Of a DNA stretch of 64,000 bases, positions 51,586-62,590 are shown one piece after another. The stretch comes from Prorocentrum cordatum (Eukaryota > Sar > Dinophyceae > Prorocentrales > Prorocentraceae), in assembly GCA_963575745.1 (NCBI GenBank), contig CAUYUJ010019100.1, forward strand, positions 28,501 through 92,500. The letters are read 5' to 3'. Made by a program: the position numbers and the translations under genes. Below the pieces are notes generated by a model. It had not been told where the DNA came from and did no database searches. It worked only from the letters and a program-made list of their open reading frames with translations. The stretch's first letter is position 1. Each line of letters begins with the position of its first letter.

Positions 51586-53430
51586 CTAGCCTGGAGCACG
51601 GCGGCCACACTGGCCACTGCCTGCTGTCCCCCTCAACTGACTTGCGCCCCCGGATCGCCCCAGTCGTCGGTTAGCTCGGCGAGGAAGCTGCACTTCGGCG
51701 CACCCTTGCCCTTTGCCTTTGCTTCTCCCAGCAAGCGCGCGCCCATTCTTTTTGATAAACCATGCGGCGCTTATGGCCGGCTTGTTCATGTGGCGTCGCC
51801 ATTGGCGCTGATGGTGTTTCATCTGCCAGAATATCTGGGCGTCGATCTGAGTTGGGGATTGGACCCCTGCGCGATCCACTGCTTAATCGATAGTTCCTCC
51901 GGGATCCGAGCTGGAGTCGGAACTGGTCACGCTGGCACGCTCGAGGCAGGTGGGCGCGCCCTCACCGCGCGGCCACGCGGCGGCAGGATACGCAGCCTGC
52001 GGAGGCGCGGCGCCCGGCTCAGAGCTGCTGGCGCACGAGTAGCCACCTCCGGCACTGGGAGCTAGGCAGCGCTAGCAGCCCAAGGGTCAGCTCTTGTGAA
52101 TGCCCATTCTCTGCTGCGCTGGCGTCGTGACTGTTGTCGCTGGCCATGCCTGCGAAGCCTCCGGAGGACGGTGGCGCACGGAGGGCGATGGCGACGTTGT
52201 TGGGCGCATGCTCCACGATGCAATGAACACGCCTGAGCATTTTTGAAAGACTGTTGAACTCAGGCTCTGTTGCTGGATAGCGGTTGCTGCAGGGCTGGAG
52301 CAGCGTTATGAATTGGCTCGGGGCAGCGCCGACCGCCCGGAGAAGCGGCCAGCTGTGGCCATCTCATGACATCGCAGCTCCACTGTTGTGCGCTGCCCGG
52401 AAGCAGCGCGAGGAACCGCGAGAGCAGCGCCATCGGTGGTCTCGTCGCGTCGCCACGAGACCTCGAAGACTCCCTGGTAGCTTGCAAGCGTGGCCCTTCG
52501 CCAACTGGTCCAACCTGGGTCGCGAAGTTCGCGATGAGGTGCGCGCCGGCGTATTCCGTTGTCCGTTGACCATTCCTCCTGTCATCTCCGCGCAAATCAT
52601 AAAACTGGTAACCGCGCAGGCGGCACCACCGAGGTTAAGGATGATAGCAGCACACTGTTGGGCGCTGTCCATGTCGGTGGCGCGCGCGCTCCACGCGAAT
52701 AGGTCCTGCGCCCAGTGGCGAAGTGGATCGGCTGATTCCCGTTCGGGTGACCAGGGAGGTGGCTGACCGCGTGACGCCGTTTCTGCCACCGCCTCCGCCG
52801 TGACCGGCCTCAGACATGCTGCAGAAGAGCCACAGCAAAGCGACCACGGAGAAAATGAGTATACCGTTCATCAGTGGTGTCAAATTGGACACCCTCCTGA
52901 AGAAACAAGTTATCGGTATACGGATTCCTGTTAAACGCCTTGGGGTTCGGCCCTGTCAAGGGACGAAAGCCATCCTGCCACTGGAAGCAGTCGTAGTAGT
53001 ATTGGGGCCCTCGATGGTGCGCGAGGGTGGTAACACAGTAGTGCCACTGACCAGCTTGAAGCAACTAGGGGTGCGCACCGTGCTGACTAAGAGGAAAGCC
53101 AGCTCCACCGCGCTCAATCCGAACCCAAGCACTGGCCCAGTGGTGCGGTATAGCGATGGCGCCCCAATCCAATGCCGGGAAGTTGTTGATAGTGAATGGC
53201 TGGGGCACCGCTGCCCCCTTGGGTACGCTCACAACTACACTGGCACTAAGCGGTACACCAATCACATGGCCCATTGCTGTCGTAGGCGTTGGCCCCATCG
53301 CGCCTGAGGGTGAGTTGGGCGAATAACCGTGAAGCCTGCAGAACAGCCATAGGCGGCGGCTGCTCAGGGACTGGAGGGTGGTACGACTATGCAGGGTGAG
53401 GGGAATGCAAATGTGCGTCCACATTACATT
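51586..53430 (-). CDS. Minus-strand exon-like patches, unrecognised membrane protein
   Basis: Pieces in order on the minus strand. 53065-53330: AMGHVIGVPLSASVVVSVPK, FPALDWGAIAIPHHWASAW; after an in-frame TAG at 53065-53067 the same frame continues HYCVTTLAHHRGPQYYYDCF and GFRPLTGPNPKAFNRNPYTD to about 52870. One frame over, GILIFSVVALLWLFCSMSEA and a Gly run (about 52770-52865). DMDSAQQCAAIILNLGGAAC, VTSFMICAEM (about 52590-52680). RRVHCIVEHAPNNVAIALRA and GMASDNSHDASAAENGHSQE (about 52070-52235). IFWQMKHHQRQWRRHMNKPA (about 51770-51845). Two hydrophobic segments suggest membrane insertion. The patches are consistent with exons of one split gene, but junctions are not assigned and no family is recognised. 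Confidence 0.35.
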
Positions 53431-53504
53431 CTGCGCGCCTTCCGTGGATCGCGAGCTGGAATCGCTCCCAGCTCTGCTACCAACTAGAATTGCGGTGGGG
53501 GGGG

Positions 53505-53613
53505 GGTAGATGGTGGTAGGAAGAAACCATGAGATATGCCGAAACTTCTGCTTACCATACCAGATGCGTTCGCGCCGGCGCTTCCAACCAAATAGCAGCT
53601 GGGCATCCTATTC
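53505..53613. repeat. About 110-bp dispersed repeat, second copy
   Basis: Counterpart of 49081-49200 (TACCAGATGCGTTCGCGCCG, CATCCTATTCGAGT). Confidence 0.7.
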
Positions 53614-53822
53614 GAGTGAGGAGGAAGAGGAGGAGGAGGAGGAAGCAGAGGGAAGACGACGAGAAGGGGGAGGAGGATCTTGGGAAGGGCAGGGGCAGGA
53701 TTACGGGGAGGGAGCGAGGGAAGGAGGAGTATGTCCTGAACCCAATCCTGCCTGTTACAATTCCTCTTCCTCGTTATCCTCTTCTTCCTCCTCTTCCTCC
53801 TCATCATCTTCCTCCTCATCCC

Positions 53823-53915
<93 letters not shown>

Positions 53916-54274
53916 TAGCAGCAGCAGCAGCAGCAGCAGCATCACCAGCAACAGCATCATCAGCATCATCATCAGCAGCATCATTAGTTTCATCATCAGC
54001 ATCATCATCACCAGCATCATGCGCAGGCATTCATCCCATGGCCAGACGTCCTGCTTCTTGCGAATTCGGTCGGCGGGCCCACGTGCACGGGAATGCACAA
54101 CAGGTAGTGGTGGTCGTCATCGTCCGCTATGACTCTGCCTGCGCAAAAGGCCCTCCCTCGCTCCCCCTGCTTCGCTCCGTCCCCAACCCAGCCTTCCCCC
54201 ACCATCCGTCCCCCATCCTCCCGCCTCCCTCTTCTATCCTTATCCTCAGCCTCCTCTTCCTCATCGTCCTCCTC
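53614..54274. repeat. GGA, CCT and (CAT)n microsatellites
   Basis: Short GGA tract (53618-53675), TCC/TCT (53760-53815), pure ATC/CAT (53816-54020), then 250 bp of unrecognised sequence. Confidence 0.8.
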
Positions 54275-54277
54275 CTG

Positions 54278-54354
<77 letters not shown>

Positions 54355-54877
54355 CATCATCATCATCATCATCAGCATCATCATCATAATCATCATCATC
54401 ATCAGAATCAGCAGCATCAGCATCAGCATCACCATTATCAGCCCCATCATACTCAGTAGCATCATCATCACCATCATCATCATCATCACCATCACCATCA
54501 TCAGCATCATCATCATCGTCATCATCATCATCAGAATCATCATCATCATCATCATCAACAACATCATCATCATCATCATTATCATCACCATCATGATCAT
54601 CGTCATCATCATCATCAACATCGCCATCCTACTGATCATCATCATCAGCAGCATCAGCAGCATCAGCAGCATCATCATCATGATCGTCATCGTCATCATC
54701 AGCGGCAACATCATCATCAGCATCCTCAGCATCATCCGCAGCCGTAATAGCATCACCATCACCACCATCATGAGCATCATCAAATTCTTCATAGTCATCC
54801 GCATGAGCATCCTCATCATCATCCTCATCATCATTAGCAGCATCAGCATCATCATCATCAAGATCAGCATTATCACC

Positions 54878-54914
<37 letters not shown>

Positions 54915-55257
54915 TCGTCATCAGCATTATCATGAGCAGGATCATCATCATCAGCAGCATCAGCAACGTGATCATCATCGTCCTCATCGTCATCCGAATC
55001 AGCAGCATCATCAGCAGCATCATGATCAACATCATCGTCAGATTCATCTCCATGTTCATCATCATGATCATCTTCATCATCATCCTCATCCACATCATCG
55101 TAATGAGCAGAGACGGCATCAGTATCCGCATCATCATCATCATCACCATCATCACCCTCATCACCATCAGCATCATCATCCGTATCGTCGCTATCGTTAT
55201 CAAGATCGTCATCGTCCAGATTATCATCATGATCAGCAGCAGCATCATCATAATATT
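54275..55257. repeat. 1-kb (CAT)n microsatellite
   Basis: CAT/ATC triplets with CAG, CGT and GAT variants. The DIRS-order element ends precisely against it at 55258. Confidence 0.95.
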
Positions 55258-55416
55258 CATTCTCCCGCTCGCGCGCCAGCGAGCTGTCTCCGAGCGCGGC
55301 CGCGGCGTGCGCGCGCGGGGCGGCCCAAAATGGGCAGGCCCGTCCCGCGCGCTCAAGCCGGGGCGCCGCGCGTCAGACGGTGGAGTCCGTCTGGTCGCCG
55401 AGGTCGGCGAGGCAGC
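55258..55416 (-). repeat. Split direct repeat B2 (terminal copy)
   Basis: 159 bp, identical to B1 at 55504-55662 except one base (GCGCCAGCG versus GCGCTAGCG). It includes GGCCGCGGCGTGCGCGCG and CGTCTGGTCGCCGAGGTCGG and forms the outer 3' end of the element. Confidence 0.92.
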
Positions 55417-55503
55417 GCCCGTCAGCCTTAGAATGGGAGTGGAGGGAGGGGGGCAGAGAAGCTGCGGAGACAGCAGGAGCTTGCTCACAGAGAATAGAAG
55501 AAG
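55417..55503 (-). repeat. Candidate A2 segment of split direct repeats
   Basis: 87 bp between the two B copies (GCCCGTCAGCCTTAGAATGG to GAGAATAGAAGAAG). In the PAT/Ngaro layout the same sequence (A1) starts the element; that end is outside this window. Confidence 0.65.
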
Positions 55504-55662
55504 CATTCTCCCGCTCGCGCGCTAGCGAGCTGTCTCCGAGCGCGGCCGCGGCGTGCGCGCGCGGGGCGGCCCAAAATGGGCAGGCCCGTCCCGCGCGCTC
55601 AAGCCGGGGCGCCGCGCGTCAGACGGTGGAGTCCGTCTGGTCGCCGAGGTCGGCGAGGCAGC
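55504..55662 (-). repeat. Split direct repeat B1 (internal copy)
   Basis: Internal copy of the 159-bp repeat, starting 11 bp after the pol stop codon (55674-55676). Confidence 0.92.
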
Positions 55663-55673
55663 CATACCCGTGC

Positions 55674-58600
55674 TCAAGGACCTTGCGAAGTGACAAGGTT
55701 TTGGCGGGCGGCCGCAAGCAGGGCAGGCCAAGCGGCGGGGCCGACTTGGAGAAACGAAGCGACAAGGCGGTCGCTGGCGGTGGCGAAGAACAAGATACGA
55801 GCCCGTGCATGCTCGGGCAGCGCAGCAAGGACTGTGGAGGCTGCGGCGGCTTGCAGATAGCGCTCGGCGCTGGAAGCTTGACGCCAACGTCCTCGCCAGA
55901 AGACGCGAGGGACGTCTTCTGTAGCGATATAGAAGTCCGTAGCGCCAGAGCCCCGCAGACAAGCGGGCGTCAGGTTGAGCCCCTGACCTGCTTGGGCAAG
56001 AGGGACGCCCAGAGCCAAAAGCAGATGATTCCACCGAGTACGGAAGCCGCTCGCGCCGAAGGGGGCGAGAGGATCGGTGGAAGCTAGCCTCCCAAACACT
56101 TGATTCAATATCTTCACCGTGCCCCGATCAGAGCAGCGAGCATGTTGCGTCGGATACGTTCTTCTGGTCTTTGGAACAAGAATCGAAAGAAAAGCATCCC
56201 CTTCAACTTCGAGACGGTCGCATGGGAGCGACAAGTCACAGCGGCGTGACGCCAGCAGTTCGCCCGGCCTGAGGAACATCGTAAAGCCCATGAGCAGCAG
56301 TGCCGCCATCACAGGCCAGTCCCAGGCTAGACAGAGCCCCACCATGGCGCGAAGCAGCGCGCGTGGCAAGGGGGGACGGAGCTTTGGCGGCTCCGCGAGC
56401 TTCCATTGCTTCGCTACGTCCCAAGCTTCTGTCAGGAAAGCCTTCCAATGCGGATGGGCGCTTTGGATTCCCAAGATGGCATGGACCAGGATATAATGAG
56501 GGAAGCCTGCATCATGAAGCCACACGCCGAAGGTGGCGAGGAAGCGGGCGAGAAGTATCCCGCTTTTGTAAAGTGTGGCGGGTGGCACGCCAGTGTGTTC
56601 AGCTAACCACAGCTCGAAGGCATCAATCGATCTCGAGCGACGGTCGAGATACGCGGGAGTGAGGTGAGAATCGCGCACAAAGGGAGTGCGCGGGGGGCGA
56701 GCGGGCGTGGACGGCGCAGCCCGACTAAGCCCGTGGCCTGCGGTCGGTGCCGCGGCGCCCAGAGAGATGCAGAGGCCGCAGACGCACCACAGGAGGAGCG
56801 CGGGGCGGCCAGGGCTTGGAGAGCTGATCAGCGTGGCGGCCCTCCTGCGCCTGGACGCGTAGAAGGGCGGAACGCGGGCGTCCCGCCCGTCGGTCTCGAA
56901 CCCCGACGCCTCCGCCAACATTGCCCGCGCCGAGCTGAAGGAGCCACCCATGTTACGGTAGGCACGGCGAGCTCCTGCTTCGATCTCGGCAGGCAGAGCG
57001 TCCCCTCCCTCGAGGGTCGCCCAGTCAAAAGGCGGGCGCGGCTCGGCACGCGCTGCTGCGGCTGCTTCGGCAAGCTCGGAGCGAGCTGCCGAGGACGTGA
57101 GGCCCGAATGATGAGGAACGGGCACCACCTCCGCGAAGGCGTCGAGGATCTCGGACGGGGGGGAATGGTCTCCCCACAGCGCTGCGGGGATGGTGCCGTG
57201 ACTGTCCTGCACGTGGTACAGCATGTCGAAGAGGCAGGCCAGTTTGCCCGCGCGCCGTCGCTGCTCGATCTTGGAGCCGAGCCCGATGCCACGGATGGCG
57301 CCCGCCCCCATGGCTTGGAGGTCAGCATGCGCGGGGATAGCCTCAGGCTCGACGACGGCCACGTAAGGATGCATCCATGAGGCCTCATCAATCGGCTCGG
57401 CGCCGCCCGTCTGAAACAGGCGCTTGTAGGCGTGCAAGGCCCGCAGGAGGCAGTGCAGGTCCTCCTTGCCCTCGGGCTCGGCGGCCCCTGCAGGGGCGAA
57501 GGACCTCAGCCACGACGCCGCGCTCTGGAAGGCGGCTTGCCAGGCGGGCCCCCACCTCACCACTGTGATCTTCTCACCGCCGATGTTGAGGCGCCACGCA
57601 AGGGCGCTGGCGGCCCCTGGAGGCAAGGGCTGCTCTGTGGCCGCAGAGGCCGTGCGTCGCGCTGCGAAGGCTGCAGCCGCGGCGCTTCCAGCGTCACCGC
57701 TGTGAGAGCCGCTGGGAGGCAGCTCGGGCTCTGGAGCTCGGCCAAGCGCGGGGCCGCTCGAAGACCCCCCTTCTTCGGCGGCACGCCCTCCTCCCTGCGG
57801 GGCCGCACCAGCATCGCTGGAAGAGCGCATGCCTACCGAAGTCGGAGGGGCCTGAGCAGCGGAGCCCGTGCGGGAGCTGCCTGCGAGGGCGGCGCCCGAG
57901 CTCGCAGCTTGGTGAGGAGTGGCAGGCTGCTGCGATGCGGTCGGGCTCGGGCGACGCTTCGGAGCGACGCGAGGGGAGCGCACCTTGCGACGCCCAGGCG
58001 ACATCGCCTGACGAGAAGGCGCACGCGAGGAGCCGCGCGCGCCCGCTCGACTAAGCCCCTGGCCTGCGGCCGCCGCGCGGGAGCGCGACGCCCCCCGCTC
58101 ACCAGTGTGGTGGCGTGGTGGTGGCGGCGGCGGCGGGACAGGCTGCGGTGTCTCGGAGCCTGCACGAGTGCCACGGCCCCGAGAGCGGCTGCGAGCCGCG
58201 GGGTGAGCGGCGGGCGGCGAGGCCTCCGCGCGGCGAGGGAAGGCCGCCTGCAAGCGGAGGAGGACCTCGGGGTTCAGGCCCGCCACGACGCGCTCAAGGT
58301 CCACCGAGGAGTCAGCGAGGGCACTCAGCACGACGTCCTCGAGCTCCGTCGGGGAGTCCTCAGCGCACGCGGGCTCTGCTCTCGAGCGGCTGCGAGCGCG
58401 CGCGGGCGGAGAACCCTCAGGAGTGTGCGGGCCCACTGGGGCCTCCCCCGCTGGCGGCCCCGACGGCTCCTCAGACGAGATAGAGCCGTCGGCGGGAGGC
58501 GGAGAGCCGCCTCCCGAGGGAGAGGTATGATCAGTCCCGCACGGGTTTGGAGACCGCGTACGGCTGCGGGCAGGGCTGCGGCTCCGCGGTGGAGGGCCCA

Positions 58601-61600
58601 CTCCCGCCGCGGAGCTAGGGCCTGCCGCGCCTGCCCAGCGGCGCGCATTAGCAGTGCGACGCGCCCTGCGGCCAGGCGTCGTGGTGGCCCCCTCAGGAGC
58701 GGGGAGCGCCGCCGTGGAAGCACGCCGCTGCTTCTTGGCGCGCTTGTTGTGTGCGGCGCCCGTGCGCGAGGCGGAGGTCGGTGCGTGACCACCACGATTG
58801 GGCTGGTCCTCGACAGCTTCCTCGAGCGCCTGAAGGGCCATGAACGACCCAGGAGCCAGCTTGCCCTTACGGGCGCCCTTCCCTGCCGCCTTTGCCTTGG
58901 CGTAGGCGCGGGCGGCAGGGCCGTCACCGCCTGTGCTAGGGTCAACAGGCGGCGCGGCGGCCTGTGAAAGGGCCTGGAGCAGCACTGACTTGGCGTCACA
59001 GAGCTGCTTCCACTTGAGCGCGCGGGCTGCGCGCTCCTCGGCCCCCAGGTGCGCAGGAGCCCTGTCTGGATGGTAGACCAGGGACTGGCGCCTGAAGGCG
59101 GCTTCGATGGTGCTGCGCGAGGCCCCGTCCACGACGCCAAGTAGTTGGCGAGAAGCGCTCACCCTGGCCGCGCGCTGGAAGACGCGGGGGGTAGCAGCAG
59201 TGGCCCCCTTTGGTGCTGCCCGCGGGCCGTCGCGCGACGAGCCCACCCCGATGGCAGGCGGAGGGGCCGCCACGGCCTTGGATCGGAGGGCCAGGGGCGG
59301 AGCACGCTTGACGGCCGGGGGAGCCGAGCCTGCGCTCGCAGCGGCAGGGTCGGGCCCGTGCGAGCCGGCCTCCGAGGCCGCAGACGCTTTGGGCGTGGCG
59401 TCGGTCGCGGACGGGATAGGCCGTTCGCTGTCAGCGAAGAGTGCGTTGCGAGGCCCGCGACGCTCTCCGCTGGCGAGAGCAGCTTCGCGGCTGCTCTCGG
59501 CGGCGCCCGAGGGGTCGAGAGCTTCGCCCTGGGCGCCGTCGCCGGAGGCGTCGGCGGCCATCCCTTCACCCAGCAGGAGGGGGGGGGCGGCCGCCCAACG
59601 GTGGCTGAGCCACCCCTCGGGGCCTCGAGCCACAAGCTGCGCAACAAATCGGCCCCAGAGGCAGGTAGGGAATGACGAGCGGGAATCGGCGTATGCGATG
59701 CAATCAAACCGGGTAAATTCTCCTCTCTCTGCTTCCACTAACCAGGCGGGAGGGTCACGGGACGGGGGCCTCACCGCACGGTTGCGCGTGGGGTCGTCGG
59801 CCCTGTGCACGTCTGTCGGCACGTACATGCCACCCATATATAAACCTCCTCCTATCACATAGGGCAAAGTGGTCGAGAGAACATGAGATAACCCAGGAGA
59901 GCTGCTGCGCCCGTGCGCTGTCGCGCCCAAAGCCACTTTTGAATCCAGGAGCACGGGGATACGAGAGTCAGGGAGGCGAACACAACAGTATTTGCACAAA
60001 CTCTTATACACTGTCGTCTCCAAGATATTAATGTGGCGAGGCATGCGGAACTCCCATTTGTACGCGAGCCGAAAGCGCAGCGCCTCTGATAGCTCGGTGA
60101 CCCATCGCGGCGCGACGGGGGGCTCAATAGACGGGAGCCCCAGGTCGTGGTGCAGCTGGGTGAGCTCAGGGCCCAGAGGCACGCCGCGGCTGACTACGGC
60201 GAGGAGGCTCCGATTGTGCAGAATCGTATGCCACCCCCCGTGCTCCGACCTGCGCCACAGCTCGGCGGAGAGCTGCGGGCTGATAGGAGCGCGGACAACG
60301 CCCCCCCAGCCGAGGGACGCGTCCGTACCGAACACTTCGGGGCAAGGCTGCGCCCGAAGGTCGGTGATAGCCGTAAAGGCTAAGAAGGTGCAGGCCAGTA
60401 GCTCGTCGCGAACATAAGGGGGCAGGTCGTATTCGATACCCTCCTCGGTCGCAAGGCGCGACAGGAAGTTGTAGACGTGCGTAAAGATGGCGAGCATCGG
60501 GCGGCGATAGAGAAAGACCTGGACCCAGCAGCCCACAAGAGAGGCAAGCAGGGAGCGCGTGGTGATCCCGAGGTAGATCTGGATCAGGGTGAGCCTGCAC
60601 AAGGCCACCGTCCGCACGAGAGGAGCGCAGACGATGCCTATGCGCCCCTCCACCTCGGCGCCCACCACAACCTTGTGCGTTTCGCCCCGCGCGCGCTTGC
60701 CTGGATGCTGTATCAGGCCCACGCGCGGGTAGCCCGCATCACAGGCGGCGAAGACCTCGCGATCACGGCGACGCGGGTCGTCGGGGCGAGGAGCGGAGCC
60801 ACGCCACGAGAGCTTCTGAAAACCTGTGTGGTCATCAATATTTAGCATCTCGACAAACGGGCCCCGCGGGAACGGCGAGCGGTGGACAACCTGCTCGTGA
60901 GGCCGCAAAGCCCCGAAGCTGTGCAAGACGCCTTCATGCGCAGAGTTGGCAATCTCCACAGCCATGTTGTCGCCCATCGCCAGAGCATTGAGGCAGGGCG
61001 CGACGTCCACGCCCTCAAGCTCAGGGCGCCAGGCTCGAAAGGCCTTGAAGCGAGAGGATGGCAGACGAACGCGCAGGGCGTTGCGCCTGGCGCGCGCGGG
61101 AGGGACGCGGAAGGTGTAGTAGAACTCCCGTAGGTCGTCACAAGAAACTGCCAGCCATTCCCCAGGTGCCAGCCCCAAACGGCAAAGCAGAAAACCCTGG
61201 CCAAGGCGCTGGGTGCTGGACGAAATTGAGGCACAGCGGCTGTTCACGACCGTTGGGTTCAAGATCAGTCTGTCGAAATCGCTGTCCTTCGGCACCCTGA
61301 AAGCTCCACAGGCTTCATCCCAAGCGAGGTCCGAAGCAGGAGTCAGGTACAGGGCGCCGCAAGCATCCCACTTCTGGAGCAGGGCCCACAGCTCGGCGCG
61401 GTCCATGTGGACGCGCGCCCCCTTTTGGCCAGCAGGCCACTCTGACGCCGGTAGCCGCATCACCTCAGGATCAATGAAAGCTTCGCGGACTCGAGCGTCG
61501 GAGAGGAATGGAACGGGATCAAACTCAGGTGAATAATCCCACTTGATGCGAGACGCCCTGACTTTCAAATCGAAGGGCTCGGCTTGGGTGGAGTCCCAGG

Positions 61601-62590
61601 CCGCCGCAGACGCCAACGAACCAGGCACAGGAGGGGCGCTGGTCGGGCAGTGCCGCATGGGGGCGGGTACGGAAGAGGAAGAAGTGAAGGAGGCCTCCAA
61701 AGCTGCAACATGGGTGGCCAGGCCATGGAGCGAGACCTCAGTGGAGTCGAACTTAGCGAAGGCTCGACCTAAGTCGCTCTTGCCGCCACGGGCGAGGCGA
61801 ACTGCGATCCGACACAACCGTTCTATACGGGTGCGGACGCCCTCCTGGCAGGGCGAGACCGTGGCGCGGACGCGAGCCTCGGCGGGAGCGAGGCTAGGAT
61901 GACCCAAGGTGAGCCAGTTCAGCGCAATAACAGAATACTGCGCGAGCGTCCGCGCCGCGCGCCGCACTCTCCAGCGCTCCCTGCGCCTCGCCGACAAGCC
62001 GTCAGGCGGGGGACCAAGAGATGGAGCAGGCGGGCACGGCCAAGGATCGCGGGGAAACGGCCCCAAAAGGTACGGGTCGTCCCTATCCATTGCACGCATA
62101 GATGAGCGGGAGAAAGAACCAAGAGAACATCGAGCACCCATCCCGACCTGGGACAACGCAGCCGCCCAGTGGGTGATATCAATGTTCGCGCCTGGAAACA
62201 GGCGCAGCAAGGCAGACAAGTCAGCGACGAATGGCGCGACTTTGGCAAGAGCAGCAGGGGTGCCCGAAAGAGAACAGGCACCAGCAGGGACCCCGACCTC
62301 AGGGGCAGCAGGCCCTCTGGAGGGCGCGCTCGACTGAGGCAGGCGTCGGCCAAAATGGCCGAAGGGAACCGAGAGGCGATTCGGAGCGGAGCGAAGGGCG
62401 TGGTGGCGGAACGTACTCCTCCCTGCGGGGCCGCAACAGCATCGCTGGAAGAGCGCATTCCTACCCTCACGCCCTCGCTGCGCCCAAATGCGCCTAGCAG
62501 CCGCAACAGCGTCGGTGCCGACGGTGTGCGGTGGCGTACCTCGGCCCCGAGAGGGTCTACCCTTCCAGGAGACGGGCGCCGATGGCGCCT
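55674..62590 (-). CDS. DIRS polyprotein: RT, RNase H, J domain, tyrosine recombinase
   Basis: About 2,300 codons without a stop. RT: DRLILNPTVVNSR (about 61240), SCDDLREFYYTFRVP (about 61105-61150, first catalytic Asp), LAMGDNMAVEIANS (about 60950) and LNIDDHTGF (about 60810-60845; IDD replaces the usual YxDD). RNase H: FGTDASLGWGG (about 60307-60340), NILE, LLDSKVALGATAHGRSSS (about 59905-59955), HRADDPTRNR (about 59783-59812). A disordered stretch leads to a J domain (58975-59155) with an intact HPD (59064-59072). Then a Ser/Arg/Pro-rich stretch, an unknown domain (about 56900-57610) and a tyrosine recombinase (55860-56660): FLRPGELLASRR, TPACLRGSGATDFY, GRWRQASSAERYLQ with nucleophile Tyr at 55857-55859. 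The frame is open upstream to 63530 but overlaps gag there; it lies -1 to gag, so frameshifting may join them. Confidence 0.93.
55858..56655 (-). other. Tyrosine recombinase domain (within pol)
   Basis: The N-terminal SAM-like part (LDRRSRSIDAFELWLAEHTG ... FGVWLHDAG) is followed by the catalytic part. Arg in FLRPGE, Arg in CLRGSGAT and Tyr in ERYLQ are present; the His/Trp position is the W of GRWRQ. This domain inserts the circular cDNA in DIRS elements. Confidence 0.85.
57788..57837 (-). repeat. 50-bp internal repeat of the DIRS element, copy 1
   Basis: Matches 62416-62465 at 48 of 50 positions (CCCTGCGGGGCCGCA-CAGCA ... GCTGGAAGAGCGCAT). Here it is translated in the pol frame as VGMRSSSDAGAAPQGG. 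Confidence 0.9.
58975..59155 (-). other. J domain (DnaJ-like) within the retroelement polyprotein
   Basis: About 60 residues: QLLGVVDGASRSTIEAAFRR, LVYHPDRAP, then RALKWKQLCDAKSVLLQAL. This is the helix I-II, HPD loop and helix III layout of J domains, which stimulate Hsp70 ATPase. It sits between RNase H and the recombinase, in frame and without stops. Confidence 0.85.
62416..62465 (-). repeat. 50-bp internal repeat of the DIRS element, copy 2
   Basis: Near-identical to 57788-57837. It lies between the gag stop and the first recognisable pol sequence; in the gag frame it would read VGMRSSSDAVAAPQGG. Confidence 0.9.
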
